From an uncultured Pelagibacteraceae bacterium (GTDB lineage Bacteria; Pseudomonadota; Alphaproteobacteria; Pelagibacterales; AG-422-B15), in NCBI GenBank assembly GCA_902523535.1, contig CABYZQ010000010.1:1-34999 (forward strand): 34,999 nucleotides of DNA, given 5' to 3'. Numbering within the stretch: position 1 is the stretch's first letter; each line of letters opens with the position of its first letter. A program made the translations under genes and the position numbers. Positions 16,065-24,102 of the stretch are shown piece after piece. The notes beneath the pieces were generated by a model. That model saw nothing but the letters and a program-made list of their open reading frames with translations, did not search any database and had not been told where the DNA came from.

Positions 16065-18019
16065 TAGGAAACTCTTTTCTCAACAATTCCGACAATATCA
16101 CTCATAATATCTTTGAGCTGATAGTTTTTTGGTGTGTATACTGCTTCGACTCCATTGTTGATTAATAGTTTTTCATCTTCAGTCGGAATGATACCTCCAA
16201 CAATTACTGGTATGTCATCTATTTTATTTTTTTTCATTTCATTCATAATTTCTCCAACAAGTTGGACATGTGACCCGGAAAGAATAGAGAGACCAATAAT
16301 ATGAACATCTTCTTCAACTGATGATTTAACTATTTGTTCAGGTGTAAGCCTTATTCCCTCATATAGAACATCCATGCCACAATCACTAGCGCTCACAGCT
16401 ATTTGTTCAGCACCACTCGAGTGACCATCAAGACCTGGCTTACCAACGAGGAACTTAATGCGTCTACCGATTTTATCTGATATGTCCTCAACTCTTTTTC
16501 TAATTGCACTGTAATCATCATTGTTGGTTGGCTGTATATTGCTTATACCTGTTGGTGCTTTAAATTCTCCAAAAACATCTCTTAATACCGCAGACCATTC
16601 ACCTGTTGTAACTCCAGCTTTGGCAGCAGCTATAGATGGTTCCATCATATTGCTTCCATTATTTGCCGCATCAATCAGATCTTTTAATGCTTTATCTGCG
16701 GCCCCCTGGTCTCTATTTTTTCGCCATTGTTGAATAGCTTTCACTTGTTCACTTTCAATTTTGGGGTCTATTGTCTCTATTCCTCCATCAGAAGAAGTCA
16801 AAGGTGACTCTTCCGTTTCTATAAAATCATTAACACCAACAACAATTTGTTCTTTGCTATTAATTTTTCTCAATCTTTCTTTTTGTGAATTAACAAGTTC
16901 TTGTTTCAAATAACCACTTTCAACTGCCTTAACAGCACCTCCAATCGACAATATATGATTAAATTCTTCATATGCCGCTTCCTCAAGTGCTTTAACTTTT
17001 TCATCTACAACTTTTGAGCCATTAAATATATCTTCAAAATGCAGCAAGTCTGTTTCAAAGGCTACAATTTGCTGAAGCCTCAAAGACCACTGTTGATCCC
17101 ACGGCCTTGGCAAACCCATTGCTTCATTCCATGCAGGCAGTTGAACAGCCCTAGCTCTTGCATCTTTTGACAGAACAACGCCAAGCATTTCGATCAAAAT
17201 TCTATAAACATTATTTTCTGGTTGCTGCTCGGTTAATCCGAGACTATTAACTTGCATACCGTATCTGAATCTTCTGTTTTTTGCGTCTTTAACTTTATAT
17301 CGTTCCTTAGTAATTCGATCCCATAAAGAAACAAAAGCCCTCATCTTACACATTTCAGTAATAAACTTAATTCCAGAGTTAACAAAAAAACTTATCCTAC
17401 CGACAACATTCTCAAATTCTTCATCGGTTAATGTTTTGGAAGACTGCACTTTATCAAGATATGCAACTGCAATTGAAAGTCCAAAAGCAAGCTCCTGCTC
17501 AGGTGTTGCTCCTACTTCAACTAGATGATAGGGACAAACGTTAATTGGATTCCAGTTAGGCATTTCTTTAAATGTAAAAGTAATGACATCAGAAATAATT
17601 CTTAAACTAGGGTCTGGAGGAAGGATATAAGTACCTCTCGATAAATATTCTTTTAGTACATCATTTTGAGTTGTGCCCCTAAGCTTGCTTCTTTCAATGC
17701 CTTGCTCATCAGCTACTGCTATATACAAACTAAGTAACCATGCAGCAGTTGCGTTGATAGTCATTGAAGTGTTCATTTTATCTAAAGGGATTTGATTAAA
17801 CAAAGACCTCATATCCCCAATATGTGAAATTGGAACTCCTACCTTGCCTACTTCGCCTTTTGATAATATGTGATCGCTATCATAGCCAGTTTGTGTTGGC
17901 AGATCAAAAGCTACAGATATACCAGTTTGACCCTTTGAAAGGTTCTTAAGATATAGTTCATTTGACTTTTTGGCAGACGAATGTCCTGCATAAGTTCGTA
18001 TAAGCCAAGGTTTATCCAT
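16064..18019 (-). CDS. ecm: ethylmalonyl-CoA mutase (adenosyl-B12 dependent)
   Basis: Converts (2R)-ethylmalonyl-CoA to methylsuccinyl-CoA in the ethylmalonyl-CoA pathway; also called MeaA. The 651-residue protein has the mutase TIM-barrel domain with RTYAGHSSA near the N-terminus, the FDLPTQTGYDSDH motif (usual for Ecm) and TMTINATAAW-type substrate segments. The C-terminal B12 domain (about 522-651) has the base-off motif DGHSSG, with His533, then SILSGSH and VGGIIP. The start is fixed, since a TAA lies in frame three codons upstream of ATG 18019. It is shorter than methylmalonyl-CoA mutases (about 700). It is divergent from ccr, the enzyme making its substrate precursor. Confidence 0.95.
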   Translation of the reverse strand: MDKPWLIRTYAGHSSAKKSNELYLKNLSKGQTGISVAFDLPTQTGYDSDHILSKGEVGKVGVPISHIGDMRSLFNQIPLDKMNTSMTINATAAWLLSLYIAVADEQGIERSKLRGTTQNDVLKEYLSRGTYILPPDPSLRIISDVITFTFKEMPNWNPINVCPYHLVEVGATPEQELAFGLSIAVAYLDKVQSSKTLTDEEFENVVGRISFFVNSGIKFITEMCKMRAFVSLWDRITKERYKVKDAKNRRFRYGMQVNSLGLTEQQPENNVYRILIEMLGVVLSKDARARAVQLPAWNEAMGLPRPWDQQWSLRLQQIVAFETDLLHFEDIFNGSKVVDEKVKALEEAAYEEFNHILSIGGAVKAVESGYLKQELVNSQKERLRKINSKEQIVVGVNDFIETEESPLTSSDGGIETIDPKIESEQVKAIQQWRKNRDQGAADKALKDLIDAANNGSNMMEPSIAAAKAGVTTGEWSAVLRDVFGEFKAPTGISNIQPTNNDDYSAIRKRVEDISDKIGRRIKFLVGKPGLDGHSSGAEQIAVSASDCGMDVLYEGIRLTPEQIVKSSVEEDVHIIGLSILSGSHVQLVGEIMNEMKKNKIDDIPVIVGGIIPTEDEKLLINNGVEAVYTPKNYQLKDIMSDIVGIVEKRVS

Positions 18020-18039
18020 TGTTTTTTAACGTTTTTTTT

Positions 18040-18062
18040 GTGAATAATTAAATCGTTTTCAC
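18040..18062. promoter_or_regulatory. inverted repeat in ecm/ccr divergent region
   Basis: GTGAA (18040-18044) and TTCAC (18058-18062) form a symmetric dyad with a 13-base spacer, 20 bases upstream of the ecm start and about 90 upstream of ccr. The position in the 134-base divergent gap suits an operator shared by both ethylmalonyl-CoA pathway operons. The arms are only five bases and the spacer is AT-rich, so chance is possible. Confidence 0.3.
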
Positions 18063-18126
18063 TAAAATGTATATACTAATCTATTTTAAATGGCTATAAA
18101 CCTAGAAAAAAGAAACATTAGATTTA

Positions 18127-18146
18127 TATAATTTACACTACAGGAG
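18127..18146 (+). promoter_or_regulatory. ccr -10 box and Shine-Dalgarno
   Basis: TATAAT at 18127-18132 is a perfect -10 hexamer and AGGAG at 18142-18146 is a strong ribosome-binding site, seven bases before the ccr ATG at 18154. Transcription from near 18139 would give a very short leader that still includes the AGGAG. No good -35 is seen at the expected distance (near 18104), which would fit an activated promoter. Confidence 0.42.
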
Positions 18147-18153
18147 CTAATTT

Positions 18154-19389
18154 ATGACGACTGAAGAAAAAGATATTTATGCAATCGGTGAAGTCCCGCC
18201 TCTTGGATACATCCCAAAAAAAATGCACGCATGGGTCATTAGAAGAGACCGTCATGGCAATCCCTTGAAGTCATTTCAGGAAGAAGAATTTGATATACCT
18301 GAAGTTGGATCCAACGATGTATTAATTTTTGTTATGGCCGCTGGTGTTAATTATAATGGAGTTTGGGCAGGTTTAGGTAAGCCTGTATCAACTTTGGACA
18401 TGACTAAAAAAGATTATCACATTGCAGGTTCAGATTGTTCAGGAATAGTTTGGAAAGTTGGCTCTGGAGTCAAAAAGTGGAAAGTAGGAGATGAAGTAAT
18501 TATTCATGGAATGCAATGGGATCATGAAGATGCTGAAGTTAACGGTGGTGAACCAATGGTTTCAAAAACAAACAAAGTGTTTGGTTACGAAACGGCCGAC
18601 GGAACTTTTGCACAATTTACATCTGTTCAGGCTCATCAGGTCTTGCGTAAACCACCAAACCTGTCTTGGGAAGAAAGTGGTTGTTACATGTTAACGCTCG
18701 CAACAGCGTATAGAATGCTTTTTGGTCATGCGCCTAACGAATTAAAACCTGGAGAGTTTGTTTTAATATGGGGAGCATCAGGTGGTCTTGGAAGTATGGC
18801 GGTTCAACTCGCAAAAATTGTTGGTGCAAAACCTATTGGTATTATCTCGGACAACTCAAAAGTTGATTATGTAAAAAGTCTGGGAGCTGTGGGAGTGCTA
18901 AACAGAAAAGACTTCAACTGTTGGGGTGAACATCCAGATATTGATGATGCTGAAACATATGGAAATTATATGAAAGAAGTAAGAAAGTTTGGTAAAGCTC
19001 TATGGGAGTTCACAGGAAAAGGGAACAATGTGGACATGGTCTTTGAGCACCCAGGAGAAACAACAGTTCCTGTCTCTTGCTTTGTAGTAAAACCAGGCGG
19101 AATGGTTGTTATTTGCGCTGGTACAACTGGCTACAACTTAACTTTAGATGCAAGATATCTATGGATGCAAAGTAAAAGGCTTCAGGGCTCACACTTTGGA
19201 AATTCAAAGCAAGCTAACGCAGCAAACGAGCTTGTTATTGATGGTACTTTAGATCCTTGTATGTCTGAATTATTTGCATGGAAAAACATTCCTGATGCAC
19301 ATGAAAAAATGCTCAACAACGAACATAAAGGTGGCAACATGTCTGTTCTAGTCGGTGCGGCAAATGAAGGGCAAAAATCTCTTAACTAA
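18154..19389 (+). CDS. ccr: crotonyl-CoA carboxylase/reductase
   Basis: Reductively carboxylates crotonyl-CoA to ethylmalonyl-CoA with NADPH and CO2, the defining step of the ethylmalonyl-CoA pathway. The 411-residue protein is of the medium-chain dehydrogenase/reductase type, with cofactor motif WGASGGLGSMAVQLA (206-220). The Asn of VNYNGVW (66-68), the Tyr-Glu of FGYE (145-146) and His347 in GSHFGN line up with the CO2-binding residues described for Ccr (Asn81, Phe170-Glu171, His365), so carboxylation rather than simple reduction is expected. It heads the run ccr-mcd-twinTM-pduO-etfB-etfA. The ATG is preceded by AGGAG. Confidence 0.96.
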   Translation: MTTEEKDIYAIGEVPPLGYIPKKMHAWVIRRDRHGNPLKSFQEEEFDIPEVGSNDVLIFVMAAGVNYNGVWAGLGKPVSTLDMTKKDYHIAGSDCSGIVWKVGSGVKKWKVGDEVIIHGMQWDHEDAEVNGGEPMVSKTNKVFGYETADGTFAQFTSVQAHQVLRKPPNLSWEESGCYMLTLATAYRMLFGHAPNELKPGEFVLIWGASGGLGSMAVQLAKIVGAKPIGIISDNSKVDYVKSLGAVGVLNRKDFNCWGEHPDIDDAETYGNYMKEVRKFGKALWEFTGKGNNVDMVFEHPGETTVPVSCFVVKPGGMVVICAGTTGYNLTLDARYLWMQSKRLQGSHFGNSKQANAANELVIDGTLDPCMSELFAWKNIPDAHEKMLNNEHKGGNMSVLVGAANEGQKSLN

Positions 19390-19398
19390 ATTTATAAT

Positions 19399-21054
19399 AT
19401 GAACCAATTAATTTCAAAATGTCAGAAAGCCCTTATTACAGTTGATAAGTATTACGACTCAGCTTTGCAACATGTAAGAAGCGAACTTATAATTGATGGA
19501 AAATTATCAAGAGACAATCTTGATAAAGAGCAACATGCAGCTCACGGTCTTTCGTGGATTGCAGCTTATAGGGCTACTCTTAAAGAGATGGTAAGTTGGG
19601 CAGAAAATTTAGACAAGGGCTCTTCTTTTAATGAGACAGAGCAGCTTATGCTTCAAATTATATTTTCAGAATATTGTGCACAGATAAAATCAGGTATTCC
19701 AATGTCACAACTAGAGTATGTGCGACCACAAGACCTAGGGCTTAAAAATGGTTTATTTCAAGAGAATGGAACTGAAGAATTTAATGATCTAATTCTAAAT
19801 GGCAACAGTGCTGATGATAGAATGAAACTTGCACAGTTATTAAAAGATGGTTTCAGCAGCAAAAACTTTGGAAACAGTAATCTTGACGAAACGACATCTA
19901 TTATCAGAGACCAGTTTAGAAAGTTTGTTGAGGACGATGTGACACCACATGCTCATGAATGGCATTTGAAAGATGAATTAATACCAATGCAAATTATTGA
20001 GAAGATGTCAGAGATGGGAGTTTTTGGTCTCACAATCCCTGAAGAATATGGCGGCTTAGGAATGTCTCGTTTTGTAGACTGTGTTGTGACAGAAGAACTC
20101 GCTAGAGGATATATTGGCATTGGATCATTGGGAACACGTGGTGATATTGCCGCTGAGCTTCTAATAACAGGTGGAACTGAAGATCAAAAATTAAAATTCC
20201 TTCCCAAAATTGCATCAGGTGAAACTTTACCATGTGCAGTACTCACAGAACCACATTCAGGTTCTGATATGGGCTCCTTCAAGACAAGAGCAGTAGCAAA
20301 TGGTGAGCATTACACAATTACTGGAAATAAAACTTGGGTGACACATGGTGCACGTAGTGACGTGATGATGCTCCTTGCTCGAACCAATCCTGACGAAAAG
20401 GGTTATAAAGGTTTATCAATGTTTTTGGCTGAAAAGCAAAGAGGTGACGATGATAATATGTTTCCTGATGATGGCATTAGCGGTGGTGAAATTGAAGTCT
20501 TGGGATATAGAGGGATGAAAGAATATGAAATGGCATTCGATGGATTTAAAGTAAAGAAAGAAAATCTATTAGGCGAAGAAGAAGGCAATGGATTTAAACA
20601 GATGATGGAAACTTTTGAGTCAGCAAGAATACAAACTGCTGCAAGGGCTTTAGGTGTTGCTCAATCAGCTTTTGAAACATCAATGCAATATGCTATTGAT
20701 AGATTGAATGTTACCGGCCAATCACTTTATGATAAACCAAGAAATGCCTCTAAAATTGTATCAATGGCTACTGAAATAATGGCGGCAAGACAATTAACTT
20801 ATTACGCGGCTAGAGAAAAAGATAAAGGTCACAGATGTGATCTTGAAGCAGGTATGGCTAAAATGCTCGCTGCAAGAGTTGCTTGGGCTTGTGCTGATAA
20901 TGGCTTGCAAATACATGGCGGTAATGGTTTTGCACTTGAATACCCAATCAGTAGAATACTATGTGACTCAAGAATATTGAATATATTCGAAGGCACAGCA
21001 GAGATACAGGCAGACATTGTCACTCGCAGATTAGTATCAACAAATCCATCTTAA
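19399..21054 (+). CDS. mcd: methylsuccinyl-CoA dehydrogenase
   Basis: FAD-linked acyl-CoA dehydrogenase family enzyme that oxidises (2S)-methylsuccinyl-CoA to mesaconyl-CoA. At 551 residues it carries the N-terminal extension of about 170 residues typical of Mcd and absent from ordinary acyl-CoA dehydrogenases (about 380). The core has PCAVLTEPHSGSDMGS and TGNKTWVTHGARSD for FAD binding, ARALGVAQ and QIHGGNGFALEYPISR. The catalytic base is probably Glu531 in NIFEGTAEIQ. It starts 9 bases after ccr, and the electron acceptor genes etfBA follow in the same run. A general acyl-CoA dehydrogenase is much less likely given the extension and context. Confidence 0.94.
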   Translation: MNQLISKCQKALITVDKYYDSALQHVRSELIIDGKLSRDNLDKEQHAAHGLSWIAAYRATLKEMVSWAENLDKGSSFNETEQLMLQIIFSEYCAQIKSGIPMSQLEYVRPQDLGLKNGLFQENGTEEFNDLILNGNSADDRMKLAQLLKDGFSSKNFGNSNLDETTSIIRDQFRKFVEDDVTPHAHEWHLKDELIPMQIIEKMSEMGVFGLTIPEEYGGLGMSRFVDCVVTEELARGYIGIGSLGTRGDIAAELLITGGTEDQKLKFLPKIASGETLPCAVLTEPHSGSDMGSFKTRAVANGEHYTITGNKTWVTHGARSDVMMLLARTNPDEKGYKGLSMFLAEKQRGDDDNMFPDDGISGGEIEVLGYRGMKEYEMAFDGFKVKKENLLGEEEGNGFKQMMETFESARIQTAARALGVAQSAFETSMQYAIDRLNVTGQSLYDKPRNASKIVSMATEIMAARQLTYYAAREKDKGHRCDLEAGMAKMLAARVAWACADNGLQIHGGNGFALEYPISRILCDSRILNIFEGTAEIQADIVTRRLVSTNPS

Positions 21055-21055
21055 A

Positions 21056-21259
21056 ATGCCAGGTTTTTTATATTATCTATTAATTCCCATTTCTTTACTA
21101 GCAGTGCTAGCCGTATTGGGTACAGGAATATATGCTATGTTTAAGGGTGGAGACTTTAATAAAAAATACGCAAATAAATTAATGCGGTTAAGAATTACAC
21201 TTCAGTTTGTCGCTATTGTCATTATCATGAGCGCATTGTACTTCTCTACTAATAGTTAA
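21056..21259 (+). CDS. twin-transmembrane (HIG1-like) small protein
   Basis: A 67-residue protein with two hydrophobic helices (about 5-29 and 47-64) joined by a basic loop, GGDFNKKYANKLMRLRI, that fits the hypoxia-induced-protein (HIG1) conserved region found in alphaproteobacteria and mitochondria. Family members in mitochondria associate with cytochrome oxidase; the bacterial role is unclear. It commonly sits directly upstream of the cobalamin adenosyltransferase in alphaproteobacteria, as here, with a TAATG overlap into it. The mcd stop is one base before its ATG. Confidence 0.88.
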   Translation: MPGFLYYLLIPISLLAVLAVLGTGIYAMFKGGDFNKKYANKLMRLRITLQFVAIVIIMSALYFSTNS

Positions 21260-21822
21260 TGGTAAAACTCAATAAAATTTATACTAAGGCAGGTGATAAG
21301 GGTAAGACTGGTTTAGTTAATGGTAAAAGAATCTTCAAAGACAACATTCGCATCAAAGCATACGGAACAGTAGATGAGCTAAATTCAATACTAGGTATTG
21401 TTAATCTTTATACGAGATCAAGCATAAAAAAAATAACTTCAGAAATTCAAAATGATCTTTTTGACTTAGGAGCAGATCTTGCAACGCCAATAGAAGCAAA
21501 ACCTAAGTATAAGCCGCTTCGAATTACCAGCAATCAAGTTGATAGAATAGAAAAGATTATTGATAAGTATAATAAAAAGTTAAAGCCTCTCAGTTCTTTT
21601 GTTTTGCCTGGAGGAAGTAAAGCTGCGTCATTTTTTCACAACGCACGAACTGTAGCAAGAAGAGCTGAAACTTTAATTGTAACTTTATCAAAAAAAGAAA
21701 ATATCAATGAGCAGGCCCTTAAGTATGTCAATCGTTTATCAGATTTGTTTTTTGTACTATCACGTGTAGAAAATGATAATGGAAAAAAAGATATTCTGTG
21801 GAAGCCTGGCAAGAATGTATAA
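21259..21822 (+). CDS. PduO-type cob(I)alamin adenosyltransferase
   Basis: Transfers the adenosyl group of ATP to cob(I)alamin, producing adenosylcobalamin, the cofactor of Ecm and methylmalonyl-CoA mutase. The N-terminal KIYTKAGDKGKTGL and AYGTVDELNS are the ATP-binding motifs and FFHNARTVARRAET is the conserved helix near the active site. At 187 residues it is a full single-domain PduO enzyme. The ATG overlaps the twin-TM stop. Encoded inside the ethylmalonyl-CoA run, it supplies the cofactor used by the divergent ecm product. Confidence 0.94.
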   Translation: MVKLNKIYTKAGDKGKTGLVNGKRIFKDNIRIKAYGTVDELNSILGIVNLYTRSSIKKITSEIQNDLFDLGADLATPIEAKPKYKPLRITSNQVDRIEKIIDKYNKKLKPLSSFVLPGGSKAASFFHNARTVARRAETLIVTLSKKENINEQALKYVNRLSDLFFVLSRVENDNGKKDILWKPGKNV

Positions 21823-21861
21823 ATATGTTTACTCAAATAAAAAAGGTATTATAAATCAATT

Positions 21862-22611
21862 ATGAAAATTTTAGTCCCAGTAAAACGTGTTATCGACCCT
21901 TACGTAAATATTAGAGTTAAATCTGATCAATCTGGTGTCGAAACTGAAAATGTAAAAATGTCAATGAACCCTTTCTGTGAAATTGCAGTTGAAGAAGCGA
22001 TTAGGTTGAAAGAAGCTGGAAAAGCTGAAGAAATAATTGCTGTTTCAATAGGAAATCAGTCCTGCCAAGAAACCATAAGAACGGCATTAGCAATGGGTGC
22101 GGATAGAGGAATACATGTTTTAACTGAAGAAAAAATTGAACCAATATCTATAGCAAAAATCTTATCGAAAATTTGTGAACAGGAATCTCCAGGACTAGTT
22201 ATTTCCGGTAAGCAAGCTATTGATGGTGACAATAATCAAACAGGCCAAATGTTGGCAGCTTTAACTGACATGCCTCAAGGTACCTTTGCTTCTAAAATTG
22301 AAATAGAGTCAGATAAAGTAAAAGTTACTCGAGAAATTGACGGAGGCTTACAAACAGTAAGCCTAAACATGCCGGCTATTATCACAACCGACTTAAGATT
22401 AAATGAGCCTCGATATGCTTCTCTTCCAAATATAATGAAAGCAAAGAAAAAACCTATTGATCAAAAATCACCAGAGGATTACGGAATTGACGTCACCCCT
22501 AGAGTGAATGTACTAAAAGTTATAGAGCCTCCAAAGAGAGAAGCGGGCATTAAAGTAGAAAATATTTCTGAATTAGTTGAAAAACTTAAAAATGAGGCAG
22601 GTGTTATATGA
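21862..22611 (+). CDS. etfB: electron transfer flavoprotein beta subunit
   Basis: The AMP-binding beta subunit of ETF (249 residues), which takes electrons from acyl-CoA dehydrogenases, here plausibly Mcd, to the quinone pool through ETF:quinone oxidoreductase. Typical features are [19 protein letters not shown] at the start, [39 protein letters not shown] and [20 protein letters not shown]. The start is ATG at 21862, 39 bases after pduO, a longer gap than elsewhere in the run, so a separate promoter is possible. It overlaps etfA by four bases (ATGA). Confidence 0.96.
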   Translation: MKILVPVKRVIDPYVNIRVKSDQSGVETENVKMSMNPFCEIAVEEAIRLKEAGKAEEIIAVSIGNQSCQETIRTALAMGADRGIHVLTEEKIEPISIAKILSKICEQESPGLVISGKQAIDGDNNQTGQMLAALTDMPQGTFASKIEIESDKVKVTREIDGGLQTVSLNMPAIITTDLRLNEPRYASLPNIMKAKKKPIDQKSPEDYGIDVTPRVNVLKVIEPPKREAGIKVENISELVEKLKNEAGVI

Positions 22612-23537
22612 CAACATTATTTTTTATTGAACATGCAAATGGACAAGTAAGTGACCAAAGTTTAAAGGCAATCTCAGCTACGTCCCAAATAGATGGTGAT
22701 GTTCACGGGTTAATTGTCGGATCAAATATAGATTCTGCTGTTGCTGAAGCTTCTAAAATAGAGGGACTAAATAAGCTAATGCATGTGGATGACGATAGCT
22801 TTAATAATATACTGGCTGAAAATCTAACCCAATTAATACTAAATATATCTGGAGATTATGAATACTTTTTAGCTGCGGCTACCACGACTGGAAAAAATGT
22901 TATGCCTAGACTCGCAGCAAAATTAGATGTCTCTCAGATCTCTGAAATTATTGCAATTGAAGGACCTGATACTTTCATTAGAACAATTTATGCTGGTAAT
23001 GCTATCGCTACAGTTCAAACTAGCGATCCAAAAAAGGTACTCACCGTAAGACCTACAGCATTTAAAGCTGCAGCAATCGGTTCTTCTGAATGCGAAATAT
23101 CAAAAATAGATGCTGAGAACATGCCATCGATTTCTGAGTTCATTGGGGAAGAATTAACCAAATCAGATAGGCCTGAGTTAACTTCAGCAAAAACTATTAT
23201 TTCTGGTGGTCGTGGAATGCAAAACGGTGAAAATTTTGAGCTCTTGGATAAGGTTGCAGAGAAACTTGGTGCTGCTGTTGGGGCATCCAGAGCTGCGGTC
23301 GATGCGGGTTTCGTTCCAAACGATTATCAAGTTGGACAAACAGGAAAAGTAGTTGCACCTGAATTATATATTGCTGTGGGAATATCTGGAGCAATTCAGC
23401 ATCTTGCTGGTATGAAAGATTCAAAAGTGATAGTTGCAATCAACAAAGATGAAGAAGCTCCAATTTTTGATGTTGCTGATTACGGATTAGTAGCTGACTT
23501 ATTTCAGGTATTACCAGAATTAGAACAAGCTCTTTAA
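22608..23537 (+). CDS. etfA: electron transfer flavoprotein alpha subunit
   Basis: FAD-binding alpha subunit of ETF (309 residues). The C-terminal FAD domain shows [50 protein letters not shown] and [17 protein letters not shown], all in the usual order. The N-terminal half is the alpha-subunit Rossmann-like domain. It forms a heterodimer with EtfB and is translationally coupled to it. The stop codon abuts the stop of the convergent tlpA-like gene with no spacer. A 3-hydroxybutyryl-CoA dehydrogenase often follows etfA in alphaproteobacteria and is absent here. Confidence 0.97.
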   Translation: MTTLFFIEHANGQVSDQSLKAISATSQIDGDVHGLIVGSNIDSAVAEASKIEGLNKLMHVDDDSFNNILAENLTQLILNISGDYEYFLAAATTTGKNVMPRLAAKLDVSQISEIIAIEGPDTFIRTIYAGNAIATVQTSDPKKVLTVRPTAFKAAAIGSSECEISKIDAENMPSISEFIGEELTKSDRPELTSAKTIISGGRGMQNGENFELLDKVAEKLGAAVGASRAAVDAGFVPNDYQVGQTGKVVAPELYIAVGISGAIQHLAGMKDSKVIVAINKDEEAPIFDVADYGLVADLFQVLPELEQAL

Positions 23538-24074
23538 TTAGTTTAACGTTTCTCTAATAAAGTTTACAAAGTAGTCACTGTCCCATTCTGCTGGACCAAT
23601 TAACTTAGCAATCTCATTACCATTTTGGTTAATAAAAATAGAGTGAGGTAACCCAGCTGCCCTAGCCTCTCTTGGGATATTGTTCTTGTCATCAAAATAA
23701 ATATCTAATTCTTCAATATTATATTCTTTAAAAAAGTTGATTGAATTTTTTTTCGGTCCTCGATCTAAGCTAATTGGGAGGATTTGAAAAATTTCTTTAT
23801 CAAATTTTTTTTGCAATCTATCTAAAGAAGGCATTTCTTCTTTGCAAGGTTCACACCATGTTGCCCAAAGATTAACTAAAATTAGTTTCCCCTCAAAATT
23901 TTTCAGATCCAAGTCAGTACTATTTATATCTTGAAATTTACTGGAAAAACCTTGCTTTTCATAAATGATAAGTTCATTAGCACTTAAGTATGAATTATAT
24001 AAACTGTTGCAAAACAAGAGAATTATGGCATATACCATCAAAATTAATCTGGACCTAAAGTTTTTAAGCAACAT
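23538..24074 (-). CDS. TlpA-like membrane-anchored thioredoxin
   Basis: A 178-residue thioredoxin-fold protein held in the inner membrane or secreted by the N-terminal hydrophobic segment (about 9-25), with its catalytic domain in the periplasm. The active site is WCEPC (73-77) in NLWATWCEPCKEEMPSL, and the cis-proline region is GLPHSIFI. Members reduce periplasmic disulfides, for instance on cytochrome oxidase copper sites or cytochrome c. It is placed alone on the minus strand between etfA and argH, 28 bases divergent from argH. Its specific partner is not visible. Confidence 0.88.
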   Translation of the reverse strand: MLLKNFRSRLILMVYAIILLFCNSLYNSYLSANELIIYEKQGFSSKFQDINSTDLDLKNFEGKLILVNLWATWCEPCKEEMPSLDRLQKKFDKEIFQILPISLDRGPKKNSINFFKEYNIEELDIYFDDKNNIPREARAAGLPHSIFINQNGNEIAKLIGPAEWDSDYFVNFIRETLN

Positions 24075-24102
24075 AAATTGGAAAGTATAATCTTAAAGTA
24101 AA

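Noticed and set aside
18020..18153. Cobalamin riboswitch before ecm or ccr
   Set aside because: I looked for a B12-box-like segment here and before pduO. None is visible and the gaps are too short for a full cobalamin aptamer.
23197..23439. Minus-strand open frame with Gln/Leu-rich composition inside etfA
   Set aside because: Shadow of the FAD-binding part of etfA.
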